Positions 44,645 through 53,449 of a stretch of DNA of 64,000 nucleotides are shown piece after piece (position 1 is the first letter of the stretch; each line of letters starts with the position of its first letter). The stretch comes from CAYLNL01 sp964385175. Lineage in GTDB: Bacteria > Bacteroidota > Bacteroidia > Flavobacteriales > Flavobacteriaceae. The position numbers and the translations under genes were made by a program. The stretch lies in the NCBI GenBank assembly GCA_964385175.1, contig CAYLNL010000006.1, positions 1 to 64,000 on the forward strand, given 5' to 3'. The notes beneath the pieces were generated by a model. The model saw only the letters and a list, made by a program, of their open reading frames with translations. It searched no databases and was not told the origin of the DNA.

Positions 44645-44671
44645 ATTAATAAATTTAAAATTATTTTAACA

Positions 44672-45268
44672 ATGAAAAAATCAGGAATTTTAGTAGGAAT
44701 CTTCATCTTTCTTGGCGGTATGACCCAAGTGAATGCACAATGTAAAATTTACAAAAAAACTGGCGACGGTACTACTTCCTATGATTATACAGAAATTGGA
44801 AAGTTTGAATTTAATGGTACCACCAGCTATTCTGGCAGATGGGGTAAAATTTACAAAGGCGCCGGAGCCGAGCATAGTCTTTTTACCGAAGTTGGGAAAG
44901 TAGAATCTCAGGAAACTACAAGCTACTCCGCCAGATGGAGTAAGATATATAAAGGCGCCGGAGCCGAGCATAGTCTTTTCACCGAAGTGGGAAAAGTAGA
45001 ACACAGCGGCAGCACCAGCTATTCTGGCAGATGGGGTAATTTTTACAAAGGCTCCGGAGGCGAACATAGTCTTTTCACCGAAGTCGGGAAGTATGAAAAC
45101 CAATCTACCACCAGCTATTCCGCCAGATGGGGAAGACTTTACAAGAAGACCGGTGCGGGTACCAGCCACACCTACGATTACACCGAAATCGGAAAAGTAA
45201 CCGACTCCTGCAGGGACAATGTGTATGCTATGGCAGCAGCAGCATTTTTATTAGGTTTATTTGATTAA
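44672..45268 (+). CDS. Small secreted protein with ~37-residue tandem repeats
   Basis: 198 residues from ATG 44672. A longer in-frame start at 44588 lies inside the conserved leader and would bury the signal peptide, so it is rejected. The signal peptide is KKSGILVGIFIFLGGMTQVNAQ. Four units follow with KIYKGAGAEHSLFTEVGKVE and TTSYSARW, flanked by half-units with YDYTEIGK. The repeats look like short beta-strands, as in a beta-solenoid or propeller-like surface protein. The C-terminus ends in a hydrophobic AAAAFLLGLF stretch. I recognise no family. A thioredoxin-like gene follows in the same unit. Confidence 0.85.
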   Translation: MKKSGILVGIFIFLGGMTQVNAQCKIYKKTGDGTTSYDYTEIGKFEFNGTTSYSGRWGKIYKGAGAEHSLFTEVGKVESQETTSYSARWSKIYKGAGAEHSLFTEVGKVEHSGSTSYSGRWGNFYKGSGGEHSLFTEVGKYENQSTTSYSARWGRLYKKTGAGTSHTYDYTEIGKVTDSCRDNVYAMAAAAFLLGLFD

Positions 45269-45377
45269 TATAAAGGTTACAAGCTATCCCGGTTCCGCGG
45301 TGATAGTTGCCCTCTTGCGGCGGAGCCGGATATCGCAACACTGACAAACCGTGAAACACCAAAATCCCCTTTTTAGT

Positions 45378-45752
45378 ATGAAACGTATAGCTCCTGCAAT
45401 CCTCCTCCTGTTCTTTACGGGTGTGCCCCTTCGGGCGCAAAGCGGCATACAAAATCTTGCCGGTAAAGCCGCCTTTGAAAACGCCATCGCCCGCAACGAA
45501 AAAGCGGTAATCATCTTTGCCGCCGACTGGTGCGAGTATTGCAAAGCCTTTTTACCCAAAGTGGAAGAGATAACAACCCGCTACCCTACCGTAACGTTCT
45601 TCAAAATAGGGTACGATGATAATGTACCGCTGTTTGAAGCCGAAGGTATCGAAATGACTCCTACCGTAAAACTCTATAAAAACGGGGTTAAAAAAGATGA
45701 GATGGTTATCATTGAAGTAAAGCCCCTGTTCCAAAAACTCCAGGATTTTTAG
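45378..45752 (+). CDS. Secreted thioredoxin-fold protein
   Basis: 124 residues from ATG 45378. Signal peptide RIAPAILLLFFTGVPLRAQS, then a single thioredoxin domain with the active site WCEYC (usual CxxC spacing) and the cis-proline motif MTPTVKLY. Probably a periplasmic disulfide oxidoreductase. It follows the small repeat protein and ends in a terminator, so it may help fold the cysteine-containing products of the island, which is inference from position. Confidence 0.9.
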   Translation: MKRIAPAILLLFFTGVPLRAQSGIQNLAGKAAFENAIARNEKAVIIFAADWCEYCKAFLPKVEEITTRYPTVTFFKIGYDDNVPLFEAEGIEMTPTVKLYKNGVKKDEMVIIEVKPLFQKLQDF

Positions 45753-45798
45753 AACGATAAAAAAGCTATGGTAATTCATATTGTGTGTTTCCATTGAA

Positions 45799-45847
45799 TC
45801 CCGCCTCTAACCGCTATGGCAAACTAAACAGGGGGCGGGATTTTTTT
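45799..45847 (+). terminator. Intrinsic terminator after the thioredoxin-like gene
   Basis: TCCCGCC (45799-45805) pairs with GGCGGGA (45834-45840), then TTTTTTT. The loop CTATGGCAAACTAAACA matches the terminator at 39325. Confidence 0.85.
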
Positions 45848-45951
45848 CATCTCCATTAGAAAACCCTCACAATCCTGAAAAGGATAAAACAAGTAAATCG
45901 TTGAAACTACGGGAAATTTTTCTCTTCTTTGTCTCACCAACAACCCAGAAC

Positions 45952-46860
45952 ATGAAAATCATCTCGGTTATCCTCGCCACTTATAACGGGGCAAAGACCC
46001 TGGAAAAAACCCTTACTTCCATCCTGAACCAGGAGGGGGTTAACGAAAAATTTAAACTGGAATGGCTTGTCGTGGACGATTGCTCTACCGACCATACCAT
46101 TGAGTTGCTCCAAAAACACAACATTCCCGTGGAAAGCACCGGCAAAAACTCCGGTGGCCCCAATAAAGGCAGAAATATAGGATTGAAAAAGGCATCTGGC
46201 GACTATATCTGCATCGCCGACCAGGACGACTGCTGGGAACCACGCCGGATACGAACTTTATTACCCTACTTAGAACAGGTGTCCGTGGTAACCTCCGGCT
46301 ATACCGTGATAGACAGTGCTCAAAACCGGGAAATGGTTAGAGTGAAACAACACAAAGCCGGTTATATCTATTTTAGAAAGAACGCCACCTTTCTCAGCAA
46401 GTTGTCCAGGTCTCCGGCAGGGCAAAACACCTATCCCGGCTCCATCCTCTTCCGGGGCGAGTTGAAAACTATTTTGTTTGAAGAGCAGTATGGCATGGTG
46501 GACTATGACTGGATACTGCGGCTTTTTCACGGGCAAGACTCCATAGAAGTCTGCGACACGCTCTATACCCGTTTTGTAGATGGCAGCAACCTGTCCCTGA
46601 ACGAAGCCTACCGGCAAAAAGACGCTGACTATTCCCTCAGCTTTATCAAAAGCTACAACAGCCAGTACCCCAAAGAAGTGAAAGCCGCTACGCGGAAAAT
46701 CCACGGAACCATGGGCCGGTACTATTATTTCATTGGAAATATGAAAAAAGCCCGGTTCTACCTGCTACGATCAGAGATCAACCTGAAAACCCTGGCGTAT
46801 TACCTGACCACATACGCCGGCTCTGGCTGGGTGAAGAAGAATTTTAATGTTTTTGGGTGA
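45952..46860 (+). CDS. Glycosyltransferase family 2
   Basis: 302 residues from ATG 45952 (MKIISVILATYNGAKTLEKT). The GT-A fold is shown by SVILATYN, WLVVDDCSTDHT and IADQDDCW, where the aspartates bind metal and nucleotide-sugar. The C-terminal part has DYDWILRLFHG, a typical acceptor-side motif. There is no membrane segment, so it works on the cytosolic side of envelope polysaccharide or O-antigen assembly. It lies apart from the later glycosyltransferase operon. Confidence 0.93.
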   Translation: MKIISVILATYNGAKTLEKTLTSILNQEGVNEKFKLEWLVVDDCSTDHTIELLQKHNIPVESTGKNSGGPNKGRNIGLKKASGDYICIADQDDCWEPRRIRTLLPYLEQVSVVTSGYTVIDSAQNREMVRVKQHKAGYIYFRKNATFLSKLSRSPAGQNTYPGSILFRGELKTILFEEQYGMVDYDWILRLFHGQDSIEVCDTLYTRFVDGSNLSLNEAYRQKDADYSLSFIKSYNSQYPKEVKAATRKIHGTMGRYYYFIGNMKKARFYLLRSEINLKTLAYYLTTYAGSGWVKKNFNVFG

Positions 46861-47509
46861 CGAAAGAAAGATTCTCTCCCTGCAACTGAAATCTTCACTC
46901 CATAAAGACTTTCATTGTCAATAGCATGCTCCTGCCTATAGCCTGAGTTTGGGATAAGAAAAGAAAAAAACGTTCTGTCCCCCGGGAAAAGAAGATTGTG
47001 CCTTTGTGTATAGCTTGCGAACCCTGCGGCAAAATTTTAGCTGCGAAATCCGTCAGAGAGGTGCAACATTTACATTTACGCATAGCATACCAATCTGGCT
47101 AAAATGTATTTCCTGCGCACGCATTTTCAACTGTAAAAGAATGAAATTCTTAACCCGAGCCCGGAGTATCTGTGCCATCTGTGGGCTACCTTTTTGCTGC
47201 GTTTCCCGTAGCTGTTCCATCCGACCTGTCTATATCCCAAAACACGCAAATCGCATTACGAAATAAACAGCGGGTATCCCGGATCTGGACTAAAATAATA
47301 ATTTTCCCTTCCCAAAATCCATTCAATATTATAGAAGATTTCCTGGAAGTATATCCCTGCCATCCCATTTTCAATGTAAAAAGCCAAATGAAAATCCCAT
47401 ACGCAAGAAGAAAATATCCTCAAAAATAACCTCCCGACATGCAATTTTATGAAAAAATGCAGGCAAAATCTCTAAAAAACACCTGTATATCCCGCATGAA
47501 TAAAGGAAT
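46861..47509. other. Long intergenic region without a gene
   Basis: About 650 bp with no credible ORF on either strand. Two related ~34-nt stretches occur (47106-47139 and 47349-47382, sharing CATTTTCAA and GTAAAA). The rest looks like decayed sequence. It ends in promoter C. Confidence 0.5.
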
Positions 47510-47576
47510 GATACAAATAGACAAACATTTGAAACAAATGAACAAGTGAAAAGATGGCTCCTGTTCTTCCTTTGCA
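47510..47576 (+). promoter_or_regulatory. Direct-repeat promoter C, before the glycosyltransferase operon
   Basis: ATACAAATAGACAAACA and AAACAAATGAACAAG place ACAAA at 47513 and 47534 (period 21). TTTGCA at 47571 is 37 nt after the second one. The start of the epimerase gene is 45 nt farther. Confidence 0.65.
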
Positions 47577-47620
47577 TCAAACAAACCGAAAACAGGAAAT
47601 TTTTTTAACACCAGAGCTAT

Positions 47621-48682
47621 ATGAAAACACATCTTGTATCAGGAGGCTGCGGTTTTGTAGGGAGGAATATGGTAAAACGATTATACACCACTACCCGTGA
47701 CCGCATTATATGTATAGATGACCTTTCCACGGGAATAGCCCCAGAACATTGGATGGACCTCCCCATAACAAGACAACTAAAAAATGCAACCCTATACGGG
47801 GAAGAAGAACGATTACTCTTTATTAAAAGTGATTTTACCGACCTGCTAAGAAACCTGAACCGTAATCCCGAATGGATTTTTGACACGTATGGAATCGCTG
47901 TTGAGAAATTCTCAGATGTATTTCATTTTGCCGCCATTGTAGGTGGAAGAGCCATGATAGATGGCGACCCTATTAAAGTAGCTCTCGACCTGGCGATTGA
48001 TGCCGAATTTTTTCACTGGGTAAGCCGGCATAAGCCCGAACGAGTGGTTTATCCCAGCTCCAGTGCCGCCTATCCCGTGAGCAAACAAACCAAACTGGGC
48101 GCTGTTCAATTGCACGAGTCAGATATTGATTTTACCAATATGGGACAGCCGGATATGACATACGGATGGACAAAACTTACCGGGGAGTTCCTGGCAAAAA
48201 TTACCGCAAAACACTACGGGGTAAATATCGTATGCATCCGTCCCTTTTCCGGGTATGGAGAAGACCAGGACTACAGCTATCCCATCCCCGCCATTGCAAG
48301 AAGAGCTGTACACAAGGAAAGCCCCTTTGAAGTCTGGGGTACCGGCTACCAGGGGCGGGATTTTGTGCATATAGACGATATCCTGGATTGCACCCTACTG
48401 GCTATGGAGCATATTTCAGATGGAAGCGCCATCAACATCGGCTCGGGAAAACTGACCAACTTCCGGGAAATCATATCTATTTTTTGTCACATAGCCGGCT
48501 ATAAAGCGCCCGTTAAGTGCCTCTTAGACAAGCCAGTAGGCGTCTTTTCCCGGTATTCCAATATAGACTATGTAAAAACGACACTTAACTGGGAGCCGAA
48601 AATCACGCTTGAAGAAGGGCTCAGGCGCGTTTACGACGTTGTAGCCCAGCGAGAAAGCATCACCCTGAAAATCGGCGCTTAA
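47621..48682 (+). CDS. NAD-dependent epimerase/dehydratase (extended SDR)
   Basis: 353 residues. SGGCGFVGRNM is the N-terminal NAD-binding GxxGxxG and CIDDLSTG the ribose contact. Catalytic YGWTK is the YxxxK pair, with the preceding serines in YPSSSAAYP. It acts on a nucleotide-sugar (epimerisation, dehydration or reduction). First gene of a three-gene polysaccharide unit. The exact reaction cannot be assigned. Confidence 0.93.
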   Translation: MKTHLVSGGCGFVGRNMVKRLYTTTRDRIICIDDLSTGIAPEHWMDLPITRQLKNATLYGEEERLLFIKSDFTDLLRNLNRNPEWIFDTYGIAVEKFSDVFHFAAIVGGRAMIDGDPIKVALDLAIDAEFFHWVSRHKPERVVYPSSSAAYPVSKQTKLGAVQLHESDIDFTNMGQPDMTYGWTKLTGEFLAKITAKHYGVNIVCIRPFSGYGEDQDYSYPIPAIARRAVHKESPFEVWGTGYQGRDFVHIDDILDCTLLAMEHISDGSAINIGSGKLTNFREIISIFCHIAGYKAPVKCLLDKPVGVFSRYSNIDYVKTTLNWEPKITLEEGLRRVYDVVAQRESITLKIGA

Positions 48683-48718
48683 TGGCATGTTCATAGACGA
48701 TAACACCAGAAAGAAACC

Positions 48719-50044
48719 ATGAAAAATAAATCTAAGACCATCGTATGTTTCGGCGCCGGACCAGCTTATAAAGGCGGCATGGCTAATTACAACACCTCGT
48801 TAGCCAAAGCCTTTTCCGCGTTTGAAGACGTTGATGTTCACATTGTCTCATGGTCACAGCAATATCCCGGCATCGTTCCCCGTGAGTTCAAAGACAAGGT
48901 GAGTTCCCTGAATTTCCTGGAAAACAGCGATATTTCTTGCCGGTACATCACCAATTACAACAACCCCTTTTCATGGGCGGCAACGGCAAAATACATCGCG
49001 TCCCTCAACCCCGATAAAGTTATTATTCAATGGTCTATCGCCCTCCAGGGGCTGCCCATTAGCAGCATCATAAAAAAGCTGAAGAAGCTGAGCGACTGCG
49101 AAATCATCATAGACCTGCATTTTGTAGCCCAGAAAGAAAAAAGCAGCCTCGATAAGAAACTCACCAAAATGGGCATTCGCCATGCAGATGCGTATATCGT
49201 ACACGCCCTGAAGACATACCAAGAACTGCGGGAACTCTTCCCTGAGAGAAAATTTATGGTAACCCGAACCGGGGAGCGAAAACCCCATGCAAATGGCGCT
49301 ACCCCTGTAATCAAGCTTTTTCACCCTGTTTATGAGATCTACCAACCCCATCCCGGGTTTGACGTGCAAGCATTTAAAAAAGAACATGGTTTAAAGGAAC
49401 ACGTATTCCTTTTCTTCGGCTTTATCCGCAAATACAAAGGCCTGCACCATGCCCTGGAAGCCTTTAGGCAGGTAGCCGAAAAACGAGACGATGTTTCCTT
49501 CCTCATCTGCGGCGAACTGTTCTGGAACACCCTGGCGCCCGGCAGCCTGGCAACCCGCCTGAAAAAGGGGCTGTTCCGCCTGGCAAAACGGCTGTTGCTC
49601 AACGGTGCCGATGATGAGCAAGATTATAACCCCCTGGCGCTCATCGGGGAGCTGGGTTTACAAGACAAAACCACAGTGGTAAGCCAATTTATACCCAACC
49701 AAGACGTCCATAAATATTTCCAGGCAGCCAATGCCTCCGTGCTTTTCTATTCTAAAGCCACCCCCTCCGGCATAGAAGCGCTGAGCTATAATTTCAACCT
49801 GCCAGTACTCACCACCCAAGTCGGGCATTTTCCCGAAACCATAGAAGCCGGCAAAAACGGCTACATGGTAAAAGCCAATACTGTGGAAGCCATGGCAGAA
49901 ACCATGCTGCACTTCCTGGAAAACCCCGTTCCACAAGAAAGCATAGCCCGGTATAAAAGCCGGCTGAGCTGGGAAAACTATGCAGCAGCGCTCCTGGAAC
50001 GCGAGAGAAATGAAACCATTCACTATTTACGAAAAACTGCATGA
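48719..50044 (+). CDS. Glycosyltransferase, GT4-like (GT-B fold)
   Basis: 441 residues, no membrane span. It begins with GAGPAYKGGMANYNTSLA, a typical glycine-rich acceptor loop of GT-B enzymes. C-terminal FLFFGFIRKYKGLHHALEAF and SGIEALSYNFNLPVLTTQ-type motifs bind the nucleotide-sugar. It lies 36 bp after the epimerase and overlaps the next glycosyltransferase by 4 bp, so translation is coupled. Probably adds a sugar to a surface glycan. Confidence 0.92.
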   Translation: MKNKSKTIVCFGAGPAYKGGMANYNTSLAKAFSAFEDVDVHIVSWSQQYPGIVPREFKDKVSSLNFLENSDISCRYITNYNNPFSWAATAKYIASLNPDKVIIQWSIALQGLPISSIIKKLKKLSDCEIIIDLHFVAQKEKSSLDKKLTKMGIRHADAYIVHALKTYQELRELFPERKFMVTRTGERKPHANGATPVIKLFHPVYEIYQPHPGFDVQAFKKEHGLKEHVFLFFGFIRKYKGLHHALEAFRQVAEKRDDVSFLICGELFWNTLAPGSLATRLKKGLFRLAKRLLLNGADDEQDYNPLALIGELGLQDKTTVVSQFIPNQDVHKYFQAANASVLFYSKATPSGIEALSYNFNLPVLTTQVGHFPETIEAGKNGYMVKANTVEAMAETMLHFLENPVPQESIARYKSRLSWENYAAALLERERNETIHYLRKTA

Positions 50045-51327
50045 AAAAAGTACTCATCATCACCTATTACTGGCCGCCCAGCGGCGGCGCCGGTGTGCAG
50101 CGATGGCTAAAACTATCCAAGTACCTCAGTGAAAAAGGCATGGAAGTGCACGTGCTTACCGTAGATGAAAAGTATGCCAGCTATATGCAAACAGACCCTA
50201 CATTGCTGACCGACATCTCTCCCAACGTCATTGTACATAAAACCAAATCGTTTGAGCCCATAAATTACTATGCCCGGTTGGTGGGAAAGAAAAAGGTGCC
50301 GGTAGCCGGGTTTTCCAATGTAAATAACCGGAATATCGCTCAAAAGATTGTCAACAGCATCCGGAGCAACTTTTTTATCCCCGACCCGCGACGCGGCTGG
50401 AAACGTTTTGCCTGTAAAAAAGCGCTGTCTATTATTGAAAAAGAGCAGATAGACACCGTTATCACCACCAGCCCTCCGCATTCCGCCCAGCTCATCGGGC
50501 TGAGCCTTAAAAAGAAAGCGAACATTACCTGGCTCGCCGACCTGCGCGATCTATGGACCGATATTTACTACTATCCCATCCTGGGGCACAGTTTCTTTTC
50601 CCGCTATATAGACCGCAGGCTGGAGGAAAAAGTGCTGCTGCGGGCTGATAAGCTCATTACCGTGGGGCATAGTTTTAAAACTATTTTCCTTTCTAAATAC
50701 CCGGAAATAGCCCCGGAGAAAATCACAGTGATTCCTAACGGGTATGATCCTGTTGATTTCTCAACTTCCGGTAAGCCCATCAAAACAGAAGAATTTACTA
50801 TATGCTATACCGGAACCATGTCTGACCAGTATCAGCCCGAGGTGTTTTTCGAAGCAGTTGACAAGGTAGTGCGTCAATCGCCCGAACTAAAATTGAAAAT
50901 ACAGTTGGTAGGCTATATTTCTGAACGGATAAAAGCTCATATAAACCAGCTGCAACTTCCCTGTGAATTCATTGACACGGTGCCGCACAGCGAGGTAACC
51001 CGCTACCAGCAGAATGCCAACCTGTTGCTGCTGGTTACGCCGGAGATACAGCAGGGCGAAGGCATCATCCCCGGGAAACTATTTGAATATTTAGCCACAA
51101 AAAATAAGATACTGGCTATTGGCCCCAAAACAGGCGATGTGGCTGATATTCTGAAAAAGTGCAGGGCGGGGAAGCTATTTAGCCAGACAGAAAGCACCTC
51201 TATAACGGCATACCTTACGGAAGTCATCCATCAATATAAAAATGGCGTAGCGGAAGAAATAGATACCATGCAGCTCTATCATTTTTCCCGTCCCTACCAG
51301 GCAACACAGGTGATGGCGATGCTATAA
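50041..51327 (+). CDS. Glycosyltransferase, GT4-like
   Basis: 428 residues. ITYYWPPSGGAGVQRWLKLS is the N-terminal loop seen in many Bacteroidetes GT4 enzymes, and PGKLFEYLATKNKILAIGPK the donor-binding region near the C-terminus. It starts with an ATGA overlap with the preceding glycosyltransferase. Last gene of the operon; a 14-bp tandem repeat with an assembly gap follows directly. Confidence 0.93.
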   Translation: MKKVLIITYYWPPSGGAGVQRWLKLSKYLSEKGMEVHVLTVDEKYASYMQTDPTLLTDISPNVIVHKTKSFEPINYYARLVGKKKVPVAGFSNVNNRNIAQKIVNSIRSNFFIPDPRRGWKRFACKKALSIIEKEQIDTVITTSPPHSAQLIGLSLKKKANITWLADLRDLWTDIYYYPILGHSFFSRYIDRRLEEKVLLRADKLITVGHSFKTIFLSKYPEIAPEKITVIPNGYDPVDFSTSGKPIKTEEFTICYTGTMSDQYQPEVFFEAVDKVVRQSPELKLKIQLVGYISERIKAHINQLQLPCEFIDTVPHSEVTRYQQNANLLLLVTPEIQQGEGIIPGKLFEYLATKNKILAIGPKTGDVADILKKCRAGKLFSQTESTSITAYLTEVIHQYKNGVAEEIDTMQLYHFSRPYQATQVMAML

Positions 51328-51519
51328 ACCAAGAAACAAGAAACAAGAGNNNNNNNNNNNNNNNNNNNNNNNNNNNNNNNNNNNNNNNNNNNNNNNNNNN
51401 NNNNNNNNNNNNNNNNNNNNNNNNNNNNNNNNNNNNNNNNNNNNNNNNNCCAAGAAACAAGAGCCAAGAAACAAGAGCCAAGAAACAAGAGCCAAGAAAC
51501 AAGAGCCAAGAAACAAGAA
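51328..51519 (+). repeat. 14-bp tandem repeat with a 100-N assembly gap
   Basis: Units of CCAAGAAACAAGAG stand on both sides of exactly 100 N (51350-51449); about five units are visible after the gap. The round gap length is a placeholder, so the true repeat number is unknown. Confidence 0.9.
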
Positions 51520-51587
51520 TCAGAAGCATTGAAATAGACGGCGGTTTTAACCGTCGGCTAACAGAAAACGATACAATGGTCAAAGAA

Positions 51588-51692
51588 TGGGCTGACCCCC
51601 CGAGGTGACAACAAACAATTATACAAAACCGGCAGGTGGAAACCGTAAACCACTCTAAAAAACAGGGCGAAACCGGGACGCCTTTTCCCGGG
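51588..51692 (+). ncRNA. Structured 5' leader, copy 5
   Basis: TGGGCTGACCCCCC-GAGGTGACA box, then GGTGG...CCACT from 51635 (one G-U pair), CTAAAAAAC, AGGGCGAAACC and CCGGG...CCCGG ending at 51692, 26 nt before the gene. No 21-nt direct repeat is seen upstream; the tandem repeat and gap lie there. Confidence 0.65.
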
Positions 51693-51718
51693 ATTCATAA
51701 ATTTAAAATTATTTTAGT

Positions 51719-53221
51719 ATGTTACAAAAATCAGCGATTTTATATATAGAAAAAATCAAGTGTACTAAAACCACCGGCGAGGCAGGTCACGACAGCGTTC
51801 GCCTGGAAGTTGTAGTTGACGGAAGCACCAGTTACTATCCTTCCCAAAACAGCACGTACACATTTTATAAGGATGGAGGTACACAGAACGTGGATATTGC
51901 CATCAATGTTACCTACGCCAATAGCGTTGTCTTCAAATTGCGTGAAATAGACACGGGCAGTGGAAACGATTTTATCGGCAGCCATACTCTTACCCGGGGC
52001 TCAACCAGTACCTCTCCCGAGTCGCGTACCGTGGATATGGATGCAAATGGAAACACTTCGGGCGAATACGAATTGACGTACCGCATTATTTCTGACCCCA
52101 TTCCCACGCTCCGCGTTTTAGGAATCCGCTGCGAGCAGCAATCTGCCGGTTGTAATGTGGATCTGGTGGAAGCTATCGCCGGGGTGGCAAGTACCGTTAC
52201 GGAAGAAGCTGCTAAGGTAATTAAGAAAAGCCCCCGCCCTCGCGCGAAAGCTATTGCAGGCGCTTTCAAAGCAGCTTCCAAGGTGTTGAATGCCGTTTCC
52301 TACATAGGAGAATGGATAGGGCGTATCATCGAAGGCACCCACGACGAGGTCTATATGAAACATGTGGAAAGCAGCAGAGGCTATCAAGGGGCGTTTTTTC
52401 CCCCAGACAAAGAGTATGAAGAAATGCAGGAGGGGGATGAAATCTGTTTTGAGGAAAGATACGGACATTACTTCCGCTTTCCGCTGGACCGCGGCCCGGT
52501 AACCCTCCGGTTTATGGAGCATGACAACATAAAAGGCCATATAGATATAGGTACGCTCACCATTGCGCCAGACAGCCTGACTCCCGGCTCCGGCTCCGGC
52601 ATCTCCGGTACTACGGTAAACGGCGGCGTAGCGGTTATGGACGGCCCGGCGGTAGTGGAACTGGCCAATGTTTATACAGATAATCATGGAGGAGAAGGCG
52701 CTCTTTACCATATCTGCTATAGTGTGGGCTTTGATGACTGGTGCCTGCCCGCCACCGCTGCAGAGCAGGGAGGAGGGGTTATACCTGTAGCTGGTAAAAC
52801 CTACAGCATCATTGCCAAGCACAGCGGAAAAGCGATTAGCGTACATGGGGCTTCTCAGGAAGATGGAGCCAATGTAGATCAATGGGAATTGGTAGATGTA
52901 ACGAACCAGTTGTTCACCTTACAGGATCGGGGCTATGGCTATTACAGTCTTGCTGCCAAGCACAGTGGAAAAGTGATTAGCGTATATGGGGCTTCCCATG
53001 AAGATGGGGCAAATATCATACAATGGCATTTTGTCCAAGGAGAAGACCACCAGTTATTTAGGTTGCAGGATAAAGGAAACGGATACTATGCTATCATTGC
53101 TAAGCATAGCGGAAAAGCGATTTCTGTACATGGTGAATCCCAGGAAGATGGGGGAAACATTGATCAATGGCATTTAGTAGATGGACAGAATAATCAGTTG
53201 TTTGCATTTTTTCCCGGATAG
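51719..53221 (+). CDS. Chassis protein with C-terminal ricin-type beta-trefoil lectin
   Basis: 500 residues, no signal peptide. The first ~350 residues align with the protein at 35213: AGHDSVRL, DPIPTLRVLGIRCEQQSAG, KKSPRPRAKAIAGAF, FFPPDKE, YGHYFRFPLDRGPVT, YSVGFDDWC. The last ~135 form a beta-trefoil of three subdomains, each with AKHSGK(A/V)ISV(H/Y)G and a QW motif (QWEL, QWHF, QWHL), as in ricin B-like lectins that bind galactose-type or other glycans. The same N-terminus thus carries a different carbohydrate-binding tip than in the larger paralogue. Export route unknown. Confidence 0.9.
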   Translation: MLQKSAILYIEKIKCTKTTGEAGHDSVRLEVVVDGSTSYYPSQNSTYTFYKDGGTQNVDIAINVTYANSVVFKLREIDTGSGNDFIGSHTLTRGSTSTSPESRTVDMDANGNTSGEYELTYRIISDPIPTLRVLGIRCEQQSAGCNVDLVEAIAGVASTVTEEAAKVIKKSPRPRAKAIAGAFKAASKVLNAVSYIGEWIGRIIEGTHDEVYMKHVESSRGYQGAFFPPDKEYEEMQEGDEICFEERYGHYFRFPLDRGPVTLRFMEHDNIKGHIDIGTLTIAPDSLTPGSGSGISGTTVNGGVAVMDGPAVVELANVYTDNHGGEGALYHICYSVGFDDWCLPATAAEQGGGVIPVAGKTYSIIAKHSGKAISVHGASQEDGANVDQWELVDVTNQLFTLQDRGYGYYSLAAKHSGKVISVYGASHEDGANIIQWHFVQGEDHQLFRLQDKGNGYYAIIAKHSGKAISVHGESQEDGGNIDQWHLVDGQNNQLFAFFPG

Positions 53222-53449
53222 TCCAAAGGTATTTTTTGAGCCTTAAAATGAGTATTCATTCAGTATTAAAAAATGTAATTAGATGAAAACAACCGGGGTT
53301 CAGTAGCCCCAAACAAAAAGGTTGCCAGAGCAAAAATCATCAGCAGATTTAAAGAAATGCTCCTGTAATTTTCGCTCACCAGCCCCGGTTAATCAAATGA
53401 CATAATACGTAAAGTGTAACACACCAGGAAACGATAAACAGTCAAAAAA
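53222..53449. other. Intergenic region after the ricin-type gene
   Basis: No credible ORF. An inverted pair AACCGGGG (near 53290) and CCCCGGTT (near 53385) spans about 100 nt and could fold. No terminator of the TCCCGCC type is present. Confidence 0.4.

Noticed and set aside
44588..44671. Longer start for the small repeat protein through the leader
   Set aside because: The extension is the conserved leader sequence, would bury the signal peptide, and in the other leader copies the same frame does not continue into the gene.
51328..51519. CRISPR array
   Set aside because: The units are adjacent 14-mers without unique spacers, and there are no cas genes; it is a minisatellite.
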